A DNA stretch of 64,000 nt, taken from Gautieria morchelliformis. Its lineage: Eukaryota > Basidiomycota > Agaricomycetes > Gomphales > Gomphaceae. The translations under genes and the position numbers were made by a program. Shown piece after piece: positions 10,192-21,367 of the stretch. Numbering within the stretch: the first letter of the stretch is position 1; each line of letters starts with the position of its first letter. Under the pieces are notes generated by a model. That model did not search any database, was not told the DNA's origin, and saw only the letters and a list, made by a program, of their open reading frames with translations. The stretch spans positions 1 to 64,000 of the forward strand of contig WHVA01000431.1 in NCBI GenBank assembly GCA_015179125.1, written 5' to 3'.

Positions 10192-11240
10192 TCAAGATTG
10201 GTTTTAGGTGTTAATATCGTGTATTAGTGAACACAGCGAATGCCCGAATAACTTGTGCGAATAAGTATGCCGTTCAGCGAATAGATGAACCAATGAATGT
10301 TCACAAGGTAAGAGGGTTTCCCGAATGGGGCTCACCCTATCTACAGTCGTAGCGAAATAGCCTGTGGCACTTGACGATGTAACGTGCAAGATCTCACAGA
10401 AGGGCTGTCTAAGTCTCGACAATCCCTTCGCTGGAGAAGGTGCTCCTTCGGAACCCTTCGCCAACAGCACAGAAAATGGTTCGAAGGCTAAGGTAACTAA
10501 GATGAAGTATGAGAACTCGCCAGTGATGCCTAAGTCCTTTGCTAGTTGAAGATGGGACTCTCCAAGAGAAGGCTTAAGACGATGACCACAGCGAGGTCAA
10601 ATTTGCACAAGATGAATGATGTATGATAATTGAACTGGGGAATATACATGCGAATGTAAACTACTTATATCGAATGCTCGTAAGGTATCAGTGAATAGGA
10701 AAGAGGCCATCACGAGTCAGGGTTGGATAGGGGTGCGCAGTCATGATACAACATAGATGAAATAAACATACAATAGAATGAGAGAAGAGGGAGAACATGA
10801 AACGACGGAGGGTGAAGGTGGCGAAGACACCTGTGTATGAAATCATGTCTTGGGGCCCGCATATACACTGCCCTGCATGGAGAGGAGAGGTCGAGGTGGA
10901 AGGCGAAGCCGAGCGAACACCGGGGAGGAGTAGCGAAAGGGGAAATGGGGATAACAAGGTGCAGGAAATACACAGGTCATGACAATCAAATTACCAGAAC
11001 ACCATCAGAAGAGGGTCGAGCAGAGGAGGTGGTAGACCCAGCGCCGGCTGCTAAATCAGTCCAAAGACGTCGATCGTGCATTTGACGGCATGGCTATGGT
11101 AATTGGCGTGAACAGCGAGAATCGGTTGTCGAACATGACAATGGCGGTTGGAACGAACACGAAGGTGGAGTGAAAAAATAGGAGAACTGAGCATCTGAGT
11201 ATGGGAAATAAACGCATCATGACACACCTCCCCTCGCATG
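10192..11240 (+). repeat. Repeat block D, copy 1
   Basis: Begins near TTGTCAAGATTGGTTTTAGG and ends near a CATCATGACAC motif. It is rich in TTCGC/GCGAA words and has no convincing coding frame. The same block is found inverted at about 29250-30540 and, in the same orientation, at about 32416-34088. Compared with those copies it lacks roughly 280 bp near 10886. The class of the element is not clear; it may be a non-autonomous DNA element. Confidence 0.7.
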
Positions 11241-11349
11241 ACACTAACAGCCTCCCCTCCCAGGCTCCCTACCACCCACCGTCCCCTCCAGCGCACGGAC
11301 ATGACCTTCTCATGATGTTTCCAGCGTATCTGCCAGACACCTGAAAAAA

Positions 11350-11912
11350 AATTTGTATTCTGGTTGCTTCTTCCACATGCTGGCATTTCCCCACATATTT
11401 AGCAAAAACTTGAGGCTTCGCTCCCCACGGATGATGGCTGACCATCTTTACCCGAGATGCCTTGAGGCATCAATATATATAATGGTGCTTCCCAATTTCA
11501 TGTCTGTTCGTTCTCGACTCATCCCGTCTCTAAGGTGTACATAAGAGGCATCCTTGCACTTGACATTTCTCTACCCCACTCTTTTACCCGCCTCTTCCCC
11601 TTCCCTCTCCTCGTCGTCCTCATCTTGGCCGTCTGCCTTGCTATCTTTGCTTATTCTCTACTCTCCCCTGTACTTTTATTCTTTATGCCACCGCCACCCA
11701 GGTTGCCACCGACGCTGTACCACTATTGTTCAATTACTGCTTCAAGTCGTCTTCATAAACCTTCTGTGCAACAGGCATCCCCCGTCCTCCTTGTGCTAGT
11801 CTCCGTAGGTCTTAGCTACCAAGGACAACCTACTCTCCACTGACTTATCATTCCTCAATTAGCGAGGCTCCTCCGGCTTGCCGTCCCCTCCGTTGCCGAC
11901 ATCTGAGTTTAG
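11350..11912 (+). promoter_or_regulatory. Upstream region of the bHLH pseudogene (left copy)
   Basis: Pyrimidine-rich sequence with an AT-rich TATATATAATGG element near 11472, conserved in the inverted copy at about 28570-29150. Such CT-rich stretches are common in fungal promoters and 5' leaders. The open frame across 11535-11843 looks hydrophobic only because of CT richness and is not taken as a gene. Confidence 0.35.
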
Positions 11913-13199
11913 ATGGACTCCTCTCCTAAAGCGTCGGACTTCGCTGTTGATTCATCGCCTCCATTTTTGTTCGATTTATAGAGTGATTCATCTGAAGTAT
12001 TCTCTGGCTACGAGCGCAGTGTCTTCCAAGGTATGGCATAGTATTCATTAACCAAGCCGTTCTAACTATCGGATATTTGAGGGTTCCTCAGACCTAGTGT
12101 ATCCCCAGTGGCACCCATCGCAGGGAACAGGTGCCTCCGGCTCCACAGGGATGCCTGTCGAAGCCCCTAATATCGGAATCCCGCCGACTTTGACCTATGG
12201 AAATTTTTGGCCTGAAAGCATGTACCAGCATGCCCTGACTAGTAGTGTTAATAGTGACAGCACGGATGGTGGCGGTGGGAAGAGGAGGTCGGCACGACCA
12301 GCAGCACGCAAAAGTGCCATGGCCACCCATCACCAGGTCAGAGACCAGGATACTGGTCTAAGTGATGAGGAAGAAGGGGAGGGGAATGGCTAGTGAGTGA
12401 CTTCCATTATCTTTCAGCTATGAGGTTTGCAGAATGTGCAAGGCGGTGTTCCATACTTCTTGCACAGACAGCATCTTATGACATAATGTGCTGACTAATG
12501 AGATGCTCTAGTGCCACTCAGCAACATTTGGAAGAAACACGACTTAAACGAATGGAGTCGGAACAAAGATGAAGCGACGAGCTTAGAAATGGGTATGCGC
12601 AGCTCAAAAGTGCCCTACCAATCAGCAATCAGGAGAGCAGTAAAATCAGCTTGCTCAATCATGGTATGCGTATCGGTACCTACACCTCCGTGTCTATCTC
12701 TTTTCTGATTGTTGCACAGCTATTACTTACATACGCCAGCTCGAAATGGGTCAGAACAATTTGCAGACTCAGCTGCAAAATACTGAAAGAAAGCTTGACC
12801 ATCAGAGAGGGTGCGGTGTCAGGTTCACATGTTGATGATAGGATACTAACTGCTAAACTCAGCATAAACGAAGGGTTGATATGGGCGATCACAGATCCAA
12901 CTAGGATCTCACCCGCCAGTCTCATTAACGCTTCGAACTCGGGTTCCGTCCTCTCACACATCGTCCCCGGACTCAATCTGCACAAAATAAAAACAAGGCA
13001 GCATAGCTTATCTCCTTATATAACAACACGCCCATACAGCACTACGTCATACAAGAGCTTTTTTATTCCACTCTCATCTTCTCCCTGGATATCGACATTG
13101 AGCTTGATGACAGATTTGGGTCTGGATCCGATTCTGTTCTTCCCTATGCTAGCAATGCTACGGCTTCTATTCAATTTCACCCTGACTATACTTTGCTAA
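11913..13199 (+). pseudogene. bHLH transcription factor gene, left copy
   Basis: Reconstructed exons: 11913-12030, 12091-12392, 12512-12663, 12720-12810 and from 12863. Phases agree across the first four junctions. Exon 3 encodes the basic region and helix 1 (RLKRMESEQR, then DELRNGYAQLKSALP) and the loop SNQESSKISLLNH. Exon 4 gives helix 2 and a leucine-rich coiled coil (AITYIRQLEMGQNNLQTQL). The intron at 12811-12862 carries a perfect TACTAAC branch site. Two defects: TAG in exon 1 (shared with the right copy) and TGA at 12570 inside the basic region, where the right copy has CGA. The C-terminal exon is uncertain. bHLH proteins bind E-box DNA as dimers; this copy cannot make a full protein. 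Confidence 0.8.
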
Positions 13200-13344
13200 C
13201 TTGGTGAACTCCCGTGCAGTCACTGTAGGAAGAGCAGGCACTTAAAATAAGGAAATATTAGTGAGTACAACCAAAGAACCTTTGCATCATGCATGGCGAA
13301 TTGTTTGTGCATCTGTAGCTAAAGAGCGCAGGGACTTGGGAGTC

Positions 13345-14385
13345 TCAGAGAGTAAATGGAGTGTGTTCAATAGTCCAATTGATGTGTAGCGACAACGTAC
13401 TTACTGGAGTAATATAAATGATGAGAAAGCAAAGAGAAAAAAGAAAACAAAACTCAACATCCGGTTCCATGAAAACAGTCCTGGCAAAGTCCCCACTGCG
13501 GTCAACAATTCCCCACTCATTCCCACACATGACTCGTCCAACTACACATTCAACCGTACACAAATCCATGACAACAGGGACGGTGGTCTCCAAATATGTG
13601 GTCAGCTCGTGAGTCGCATCTTTTCCACCTGTTGAACATGGCTGTCCATAAAGTATTTGCTGAACATGTGCTGGCAAATTTTGGCCACAGCGATTGTTAG
13701 CCACCATCAATGTGTACTGTAAAAATATGATGAGCCATAAAATTTTCTCCATGATTTAGAAATCATGCAGTACTCACACAGACAAATGATGAATCACGGC
13801 AGATACGAGCCTGAGCTTCACTTATGGCACAGCTGGCTCGAATATTGTCACCACCGTTAGTAATATGAACTTTTCCCCATCTTGTCATAATTGAAGGTAG
13901 TTCAGTGAGGATGACATTGGCCAGGAAGTTGAACAGCTGCACAAAGTATAAAGTGATTCTTCGGTGAAGGTCCGGATCTGGCTGAAAAGCAAGGTTATGA
14001 GGTGAATGCAGGACTGTATTAGGAACTAAGAGGCCACATTGTGTTAGTGGCACGCAAAGGGGGTGTCATATCAAAGTATGCACACTCTGGGTAGACATGC
14101 TCCATCACGCTCACAGCTCCTTCTATGGCCTCTGGTGTCAGCATCTCATCAACTTCCATATATAGGACCTTGAGCTCGCTGCATGTGTGACGTACACTGA
14201 CAGTGTGGCATAAGGGTGAAGCCGTGAGGTCATGCATGATCCCAGTTTGCCGCAATATCGTTCCATTGGGAACACCCAGGTCATCCAGGCAGGACCACAA
14301 AGACGGATGTAGTCGGGAACATGAAGGAGCACATGAATATTGAAAGTACATGCAGGGAGATTCTTTTGTTCATAACGGTAATACC
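13345..14385 (-). pseudogene. C-terminal part of a Tnp2/CACTA-type (Plavaka-like) transposase
   Basis: Read on the minus strand: LLHVPDYIRLCGPAWMTWVF then PMERYCGKLGS, a signature of the DUF4218-like region after the Tnp2 catalytic domain. A frame change or intron near 14200 leads to LKVLYMEVDEMLTPEAIEGA. Next comes an FGK-type segment (WGKVHITNGGDNIRASCA) and, after an intron of about 75 bp at 13706-13780, the C-terminal motif CTVECVVGRVMCGNEWGIVD. The family name is from recalled similarity to fungal Tnp2 C-termini. The catalytic core is absent, so this is a remnant. Terminal inverted repeats were not seen. Confidence 0.7.
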
Positions 14386-14665
14386 ACCTGCCATGATTGC
14401 TTCAAAACACGAACTGAGTACAAAAGTTCATAAAGAACGCACCTTTCATATTGTTGGACCCACTTTACGATAGATTTATGTAGTAGCGGGAGAGGAACTC
14501 CCACCATCTGAGAAGGGAAAGCGTGGGGGAGGAGAGGATGAAGGACGTGATTGGGGATAAGGCAAGGGCGCGGAACGTGAAGCGCGCGAACAAGATGGAG
14601 CAGGTGCGTGCCGCCCCTTGCGCGCGCGCCTATGCTATTAGCAGGTGTCTGACTTTACTCTGCAG

Positions 14666-15931
14666 ATGTCGGCGCGCGCCCGCCGGCGACGCTGTACCAG
14701 ACACACCTCGTCACCTCGCCCGAGCGCGGGTCGTCCCGCCTGGCGAATGCGAATCCGCCGCAGCGCCCCGGCACAGCCTCCGTCCCTGGCACCCTCCCCG
14801 TGGTGCAGATGCAGCGGAATACCCACGTATTGCAGATGCAGCGGAATACGAACCCGAACGTGTCAGCGTACCAGGGGAAGACGCGCAGGCGCCACCAGGA
14901 GCCGCGGCGCCCGGGGACGGGGGACTCGAGCCAGGCGCTGTTGGCGGAGGATTGGGCGGTGGCGGCGGCGGCGAGCTTGGTGGGCGGGGTGGAGAGCAGG
15001 GGTAGGAAGGGGGGTAAGGATAAGAAGACGGTGGGAGCGGCGGCGGGGGCCAAGGATAAGGATAAGAAGGGGGCGGGGGTGGGGGCGGGGGGTAAGGATA
15101 AGGATAAGGATAAGAAGGGGGATAAGGACAAGGACAAGGATAAGAAGGCGGCGGGGCTGTCGCACGTGTACATGTTCTACAGACACTCGCTGAACTCGCT
15201 CACGGATATCGTGGATAAGGTGGGCGGTCCGTTTTCGTGTGTGTGCTGTGCTGACGCTGATACGGGGCGTGCGTGCGTGCAGGACGACATGGCGAGCCTC
15301 GCAGAGCTGCACCACTACCTCAACCGGTCCGGCTCTGGCTCCGCCTCCTCGTCCTCCTACTCCAACGATGAAGACGATGATGCCGACAACGCGCCGTCCG
15401 CGTCCCCCCTCGCGCGGCGCCGCTCCCTCCCCGCGCGCACCTCCGTGTCGCTCCTCTCCCTCGCCTCCACGTCCCCCACCGCCTCCACGCTCTCCCGCGA
15501 CCCCGACCCGACGCTCGCCCCGCCCTCCGCCTTCTCCTCCACCTTCTCCTTCGCGCCCCCGCACCCGGACCTCATTTTCATGCTCTCCACCTCCTCGCTC
15601 TCCCCCACCCGCACCGGCGCCCCAGGCACCGGCACGCCCGCGGACCCGCAGCGCCGCAAGCGCGCGGCGAAGCTCGCGCGGTTCTTTGGCGTGGAGTCGA
15701 ACTGCCGCGCGCTGTTCCGGGACGTGCTCGCGAGCCTGGAGGAGGGCGTGAGGGAGGAGGGGGAGGAGGGCCGGTTGGGGGTGGATGAGGTGGAGGTGCG
15801 TTTTCTTTTGGTGTTTAATATTAGTATTGGCTGTTCACGGGTTTGCTGATTTTTTTGCTTTTTACGTTTTGTAGGATCTGTTGGGGACGTTAAGGAATTT
15901 GGAGGTGCGCCGGAATCAGCTCACTGCGTGA
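14666..15931 (+). CDS. 3' exons of an unidentified host gene with Lys-Asp repeats
   Basis: Three exons with exact splice sites: 14666-15219, 15283-15795 and 15875-15931; introns of 63 and 79 bp. Both internal junctions keep phase 0, and the last exon ends with LRNLEVRRNQLTA and a stop. The protein starts inside a longer one (PPATLYQTHLVTSPERG), then has an alanine-rich helix, a repetitive Lys/Asp tract of KDKDKK type (about 15030-15150), a helical segment (VYMFYRHSLNSLTDIVDK), a long Ser/Pro-rich linker and a charged C-terminal helix (KRAAKLARFFGVESNCRALF). I do not recognise the family. The 5' part is not adjacent; the fragment at 350-1197 is a candidate. Its open, GC-rich codon use contrasts with the decayed transposons around it. 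Confidence 0.6.
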
Positions 15932-16690
15932 GCGAGCGAGGCCGCCCGCCCCCCGCGCATGAAACACCGGTGTCGTGCGCAGGCACATGCACGCTTCGCC
16001 CCACCCACCCACTATTGGGGCTCACCACACCGCAGACTCGACTGGGGCCACACGCTGCACACAACCGGGGGAACACACACACACACACTGCACACTGCAC
16101 TCCCTACCGGGGACACATGCAGATCCTTTTTTTTTTTTTTTTTTTTTTTTGCAAATTTTTTTTTTGGCACTTCGCACTCCACACTCGGTACCTCGATACT
16201 AGTTAGTTCTGCATCCTGAATCAGCGACGTCGCTTGTATGATATAATAACGTTTTGATTAACGGGAAAAGCGATGTTGGTAATATATTTAATTCACAGAA
16301 AAAAAAGAGTGACCGGGACTTGAAGCTTGAAATAATACCGTGTACGCAGTGTGTACAGCAGGACAGTACACGTGCTCAGCTGGATCCCTGGTTAACTCGT
16401 CACCATCGCACACGGCACATTCAGCCACTCGACTGCAAGTAGATATTTAATGTAAGGAGTCGTTATGTAGCTGAAATGTTGGGCGAGCCGCCGTGTCGCA
16501 GAATTTTCATATAGTTAACATAGCTAGGTAGTACCACCGAATCCGAATTCCAATTCCACTCCTTGTACTCAAATATACCGAATCTGATCGTATCCTGTAG
16601 TCACACCATGCCCGTCGTTTGAGCAATGCTATTTGTGTAATCAACCAGCCCGTGGCATAGTGAATTATTTTACATGCTGGTTACCGTAGC
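15932..16690. other. 3' flank of the preceding gene, then empty sequence
   Basis: 15932-16330 is the gene's downstream region and is copied inverted at 2928-3250. It includes a short CA repeat (16071-16090) and two T-runs at about 16126-16165. From 16330 to 16690 I see no gene or repeat. Confidence 0.55.
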
Positions 16691-17650
16691 CTACGCGCCA
16701 GTCTCTTCTGTTGACTGTGACGACGACGATCGCTTTCCTATAACACCGAGCTCACTGCATAGCTTCTTGAATTCTTTTCCCACATATTCTCCTCCATTAT
16801 CTGTTCTTATTCTTTTCACATCCGCTCCCTTTTCCTTCTTCAACCATGCGATGAAATCCTTGAGCGAGTTGGTGATAGTTTCACATTCTTTGTTCTTTAG
16901 GAAATCGATGCTGACGTATCTGGTAGCGTGATCGATCCATGTTATGAAGTATCTGTGGCCCTCGATGGATGTTTCAAACAGGCCACACAGGTCTGATGAG
17001 ATGATATCTCCCATGCTCATGGGTAGCTCCTTGATGTGTCTGAATGGCGCCCTTGTATGCTTTCCGTATGGACAATTGGTGCATTGTTCCAGCTGTTGGG
17101 TGCATTTATGCTCCTGCACCAAAATCAAGCATAATATATTCAATTTATTGTGTGGTGTTTCAATATTTTCTCATACTGTTCTTGTACCATGCATCCACTC
17201 CCCTGCTTATTTTCGAAATTTTCTAGCCACTCCCTATCTCTCCATTCCATTCTGTTATTTCTATTTTCACAGGCGGCTGCACCCAGCGGAATTTGAAATG
17301 ACTTCGACGCGCGAGCCCTTGGGCGCTAAAGGGCCGGGTGCAAGTATATGCCTTCTGAGACAGGATTACACTCCTCTCTCAGTGACAATAAATTCACTGA
17401 GAGAGGCGAGTAGTATTCTTTATATTTACATAGCATGTTGACTGAAAATCATGTAGTGTATTTGATTCTAGGTATTGTATTAATACATCAGTGACAATAA
17501 ATTCACTGAGAGAGTGTATTTGATTCTAGCTTTCTAAGAACTCTACCGAACCTTCCCTGCCATAGCCCCCTAGTTTCTCACACCAGCTTCAGCCCTGAAC
17601 TGAGGTCTGGTAATCCTATGCCAGTCTGTTTCTTCAACATTTTTTTGATC
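16691..17650 (-). pseudogene. Copia pre-integrase/integrase scrap interrupted by a solo LTR
   Basis: The right part (about 17588-17650, minus strand) encodes KKQTGIGLPDLSSGLKL. The left part (17093-16691) continues with EQCTNCPYGKHTRAPFRHIK, then ITWIDHATRYVSIDFLKNKE (first catalytic Asp) and IRTDNGGEYVGKEFK (second Asp). The order matches Copia-2 (IQKMWKQQTGVGLPKISSEE, NICTNCPFGKQTRSP), so it is a related but distinct family. A 489-bp solo LTR with a CCAGC target duplication splits it. Both outer ends are truncated; the right one abuts a Helitron RepHel fragment. Confidence 0.88.
17094..17582 (-). repeat. Solo LTR, family A (copy 1)
   Basis: In the minus orientation it starts TGTGAGAAACTAGGGGG and ends GCACCCAACA. 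It is flanked by a 5-bp direct repeat CCAGC (17089-17093 and 17583-17587). The same LTR occurs on the plus strand at 31252, 45501 and 46265. No internal region is attached, so it arose by LTR-LTR recombination after insertion. Confidence 0.9.
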
Positions 17651-17654
17651 ATCG

Positions 17655-18960
17655 TCCTGCATTTGGAAACATGGTTGATAATGTTTTGAGGAAGTGAGCG
17701 AGTTTCCGTTTGAAGACACAGCACACTATAAGTGGGGCATCTTCAAAACCTTGCCCAGGACATAGTTGTTGGGAAATTTCAGGCCATTGGGGATTGCATG
17801 TCATAGTGATGAAGAAAGTTGGGGGTCCGTATGTTGAAGCAAGGGCAAGAGCATCTGCAATCTGCTCACTTGCCCATTTTCTTGAACCAAGAAAGGACGC
17901 AGGTAAGTAGATATTATTAGAAGAAGGGTTTTGCTGTGCTGAGACCCTCTGTTGATTGCGGCGGATGTAGTTGAGTCTGCACTCAAGGTCACGTGTGAAC
18001 ATGTCCACCAGATATTCATTGCACAGACGTCCAAAAATTTGAAAGTGGGGTTCTCGAAGAAGCATGGCGCGATAGTACCACATTTGTGTTAACACACTGT
18101 CACTGTCTGCATCAGATGCACAGACCCCAAGTCCTTCATTGACACCCCATCCTAAAGTTCCATGCAGGAAAAGGAGGGGATATGCAAGAGGCTCCCAAAG
18201 ATGGCTAACGGCTGGGATGGATTGATTTTTGCCATTGGTTTTAGCAATGGTGAGTGAGCGAGGATGGAGGTCAGTGTGAGTAGAGTTGCGAAAGCACATG
18301 ATGGCCGCAATCTAATGCAGATGGTTAGAGATGGAGTAATGAAGAAGTTCCAATGTCCCACCTCATTTGTACCCAAAGAATATTTGAGAACAATGGACGC
18401 CTCTGGATACATAGATGGTTGAACCAAAGACAGTTGGCGTAAACCGTGAACAAAAGGATTGATGCGCAACAATGCATCCATCATTGCTCCTATCCAAGTC
18501 TCAGGGAGACAATGAACCCAATTTTGGTGTGGTGCCTGGCTTGCAAGAAAGCCATCATATAATAACCACCGGATAGCAGAATCACGGTGTGTAGGGCGCA
18601 GGCGATGATAAAGGCGACCCTGAACAGAGAAGAAACCTGGAGGACCATGGAGCCCAGGAAAGTCAGATGTTGACTCCAGAGAGGAAAATGAGAACACCAA
18701 GTTCAGAATTCGTGATAGAGAGGAGACACTGCTGTCATTCAGAAAAGCATTGTACTCTTCTGGCAATGGAGGAAGATGCTTGACATCCATTCTTCGTTTA
18801 CCTCCTTCACCACAACAGAATCTGGGTCGCTCCCCAGTTAAGAGTTGGACGTGACAATGTGGACATTCATGAGGTTTCCCAACACGGTTTGCACCCCATT
18901 CAAAAGAAGGAGTGGGCACTCTAGCAATAAACCACATGCATTGTGTCATAGTGAAAAGAA
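17655..18960 (-). pseudogene. Helitron RepHel N-terminal half
   Basis: Exon 1 (about 18960-18362) contains a zinc-finger-like segment (CPHCHVQLLTGERPRFCCGE) and the start of the Helitron N-terminal domain. After an intron at 18312-18361, exon 2 reads HLWEPLAYPLLFLHGTLGWG. It then gives the Helitron_like_N core (FLGSRKWASEQIADALALA, then PPTFFITMTCNPQWPEI), preceding the Rep active site. The fragment ends near 17655, cut by Copia sequence, so the catalytic Rep tyrosines and the whole helicase are missing. Known family role: rolling-circle transposition in the nucleus. No 3' CTRR end or hairpin was assigned. Confidence 0.88.
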
Positions 18961-19260
18961 TAGAATGAGAAGGAGAAGGCGTTCGAGATCAGAGGAGTCA
19001 CAGATTGGAATTACGCGGTGCAACAGTGTTCTTCCTTGATCAATGAGTACGAGGTGCATCTACAACGCAATGTTGGTAAGAACATAGAGAATGGTGCACG
19101 ACATACATGAGTGGGGCCTCTCCTCTGATACTCAGGATAGATTTCAATGTGCATAATAAGGAAGAGGTGTCAGTGAGATGCCAACGAAAGTATGGAGCTG
19201 TACCAGCGTATATTTAAAGCAATAGATGTTGCAGAGTCTAATGGTGGGATACAGGCAAAC
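18961..19260. other. Upstream of RepHel, no gene seen
   Basis: Probably 5' flank of the Helitron gene. No recognisable coding frame. Confidence 0.35.
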
Positions 19261-19820
19261 TGGCGAACCCGATGGATCGGAGATGTGTAAACCTCAGAAA
19301 AGAAAAGCCGTTGTACGTCCAACACATGTGTAATCTTCGGAAAAAAACCTCTGTTTCGTACAAAGAAGTCGATGGGATGCACAGTACGAACAGACGGTAA
19401 AAAAAGTGGACTGATAGTGTTCTGGATGTAACCCAATTAATTGGACTGATGCTACCAAACGATGTGTAATCCAAGGAAAATACCGTACAATGGAGGAAGT
19501 AAGCTGATTAATTGGAGAAAGCAGGAATGATCGAGTAATCCTGCAAAGAAGCCGATTTATCGGTAGATGCCATAAGTGCATGAGTAATCCCCCCCAAGAA
19601 AGACCTTGGCTGATGTGTAATACTCAAAAAAGAAAAGCCGTTGCATGTCCAACGCATGGGTAATCCTCGGAAAAATAACCTCTGTTTGGTACAAAGAAAC
19701 TGATCGGATGCACAGTACGAACGGATGTGTAATCCCGATAAAAAAGTGGTCTGATAGAGTTCTGTAAGTAACCCGATTAATTGGACTGATGCTACCAAAC
19801 GATGTGTAATCCAAGGAGAA
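19261..19820. repeat. Compound tandem repeat, unit about 335 bp
   Basis: 19297-19480 is repeated at 19627-19820 with landmarks AAAAGAAAAGCCGTTG, CCTCTGTTT, GATGCACAGTACGAAC and GATGCTACCAAACGATGTGT. Within each unit, shorter variants of GATGTGTAATCC followed by an A-rich run recur several times. No protein family is visible in either strand. It lies just upstream of the RepHel remnant. Confidence 0.7.
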
Positions 19821-20992
19821 TCACTCGCAGAGGCAGTGCCTGTCTTCGGCGGGGAAGCCCCCGGCATCCCCGTGGGCATGCGGGTCGTGTGAAAAGGTGC
19901 CGCCGCTCGGGGGATAGATCGGGAAGCTCATGGACAGCCTGGAGGAGATGGTGTCAGCGCCTTTCCATGATGTGCTGAGTGGTATAAGCAAAGATCCATG
20001 TTAGAGACCTGAACAGGGGCGGTGAGTGAGGAGGAAGAAGGAAAGTATACATAGATGGATGGAAGATGATGAGATGTAAGAGGAGACGTGAATTGTACTT
20101 ACGACACTGTTAATGTCTCAAAGTGGCAGTCCTCATGTAATCCTACTGGATGGAGGGTCAGAGACGCAAGGTGTGGACATCTCAGTGGGTGAGGAGGTGG
20201 GCGGACTGGGGCGCGAGAGGCATCGTCCACCACTGTGCTGTCCACTCGTGCGTGGCGGTCGTTAGAACAGAACGGCAAGGATGCTCACGCTCGCTGTCCC
20301 TTTCCCTTTCCCTCTCACTCCTCGCCTCATCCTCTGGCGGTCGCTTTCACCCCCGGCTCCTCACCCACGAACGCGTCGATCGTATGTGGTCTAAAGTGCA
20401 GCCCCGGCGGGCCGTTGGTCGCGAAGCAGTTGGGAAGGATGTCAAGAGATGGTTAAGTAGTAGATTGGCATTTGGATGTCTGATGGGAGGGAAGAAGGGA
20501 GGCTAGGTCAGGAAAACGGGTACCTCTGAGATCAGGGGCGTATGGTATATTGCGTGACAGAAGAAGCTTGGTTGGAACGTTGAGGAACTGTGATTTGAAC
20601 AGTTGTGGCCATACTACACTGCAGTGGGCATCAGTGACAGGATGGAAAACCGAGAAGCAGGACCATGTACCTGTTTACCGTGAATCCCATGCCAAGAATC
20701 TCCCCTGAGCCTGTTTGAAGACTGGGGTTGGTATCGTTGATGATGGTGAAGAACTACGTACCTCCGTACGCAGCCAGACGTGTTCTCTTGAAGTCGGAGG
20801 CTGGCTGCTTCACCGACAGCAGTCCTGCTGCCATTTGAAAGCGCATCAAGCCGTCGATTCCTCCCAGAACGCCTCCCGGACCATCAATAGCCCAGAAGAC
20901 GTGTTTCCCGCCAGTTTGCTCCGTGGTCGTCAAGCATTTTGATTAACTTTCGAGTTTCTGTGTTGGATCCATCCCGACAGAGCCAAGTCCAT
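19821..20992. other. GC-richer intergenic segment without a supported gene
   Basis: A minus-strand open stretch near 19960-19840 and another near 20450-20230 look mildly coding, but neither matches a family. CCCTTTCCCTTTCCC simple sequence occurs near 20298. Confidence 0.3.
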
Positions 20993-21042
20993 TCTTACTA
21001 TCTCACAACCATCCCCGCCGGGATGGTTCTGAGATAGTAAGA
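20993..21042. repeat. 22-bp inverted repeat (hairpin)
   Basis: TCTTACTATCTCACAACCAT continues to CC, then a 6-base CCGCCG loop, then the reverse complement with one mismatch. It would form a 22-bp stem. It is not followed closely by CTAG/CTGG-type Helitron ends on either strand. It lies between the OB-fold-like gene and the RepHel remnant. Confidence 0.8.
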
Positions 21043-21367
21043 AAGTCTTGCACTTGGTGATTAGTGGATATCCTGCTGAGCAAGAGAGGGTAGTGTGGGA
21101 TTCGTCGGGCAATAGGTGACCTGACCTTCTGGCGAAAACCGATACGGATGATAACTCATGTGGTTGTATATTTAACACGTAGTGACAGTGGTTCTCTAGG
21201 CAATGAAATAGGATATGACATTTAATACAATCATAGAGCAATAAAATTACAATCAGTAGGACACAAAGTTTCATACAGTAGGGAACATAAGACCTGGCCA
21301 GTGGCTTCCACTCCTATAGAGACAACTAAAAGTACAAACAGCCTTTTTTTTAAGAATAAAGAGCCTT
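21043..21367. other. No gene seen
   Basis: Sequence downstream (on the minus strand) of the OB-fold-like gene. No repeat or coding signal beyond short frames. Confidence 0.35.

Larger units (their letters stand above)
9628..13044 (+). repeat. Left arm of a large inverted duplication
   Basis: This arm corresponds, inverted, to 26369-31044, and the similarity extends left through the Copia gag (to about 9165, matching 31049-31890). It contains the Copia-1 LTR, a 250-bp spacer, repeat block D and a bHLH pseudogene. Similarity ends abruptly at about 13044: left continues TCATACAAGAGC, while the right arm runs into a TUP1-like fragment. In one 138-base stretch (12112-12250) I count two differences. 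The left arm lacks about 280 bp present in the right arm near 10886 and lacks a 1.07-kb insertion. Confidence 0.92.

Noticed and set aside
11535..11843. Hydrophobic-looking 102-codon frame, present in both arms
   Set aside because: It arises from a CT-rich promoter or leader stretch; conservation reflects recent duplication, and the copies do not favour silent changes.
14655..15564. Long frames on the strand opposite the Lys-Asp-rich gene
   Set aside because: Shadows of a GC-rich repetitive coding exon; the plus strand has consistent splice sites and phase.
16126..16165. T-runs as a terminator or transposon poly(A) tail
   Set aside because: They lie in the 3' flank that is duplicated at 2928-3250 without a matching run, so they look like simple-sequence expansion.
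20993..21042. Hairpin as a Helitron 3' end
   Set aside because: No CTRR tetranucleotide within the usual distance on either strand.
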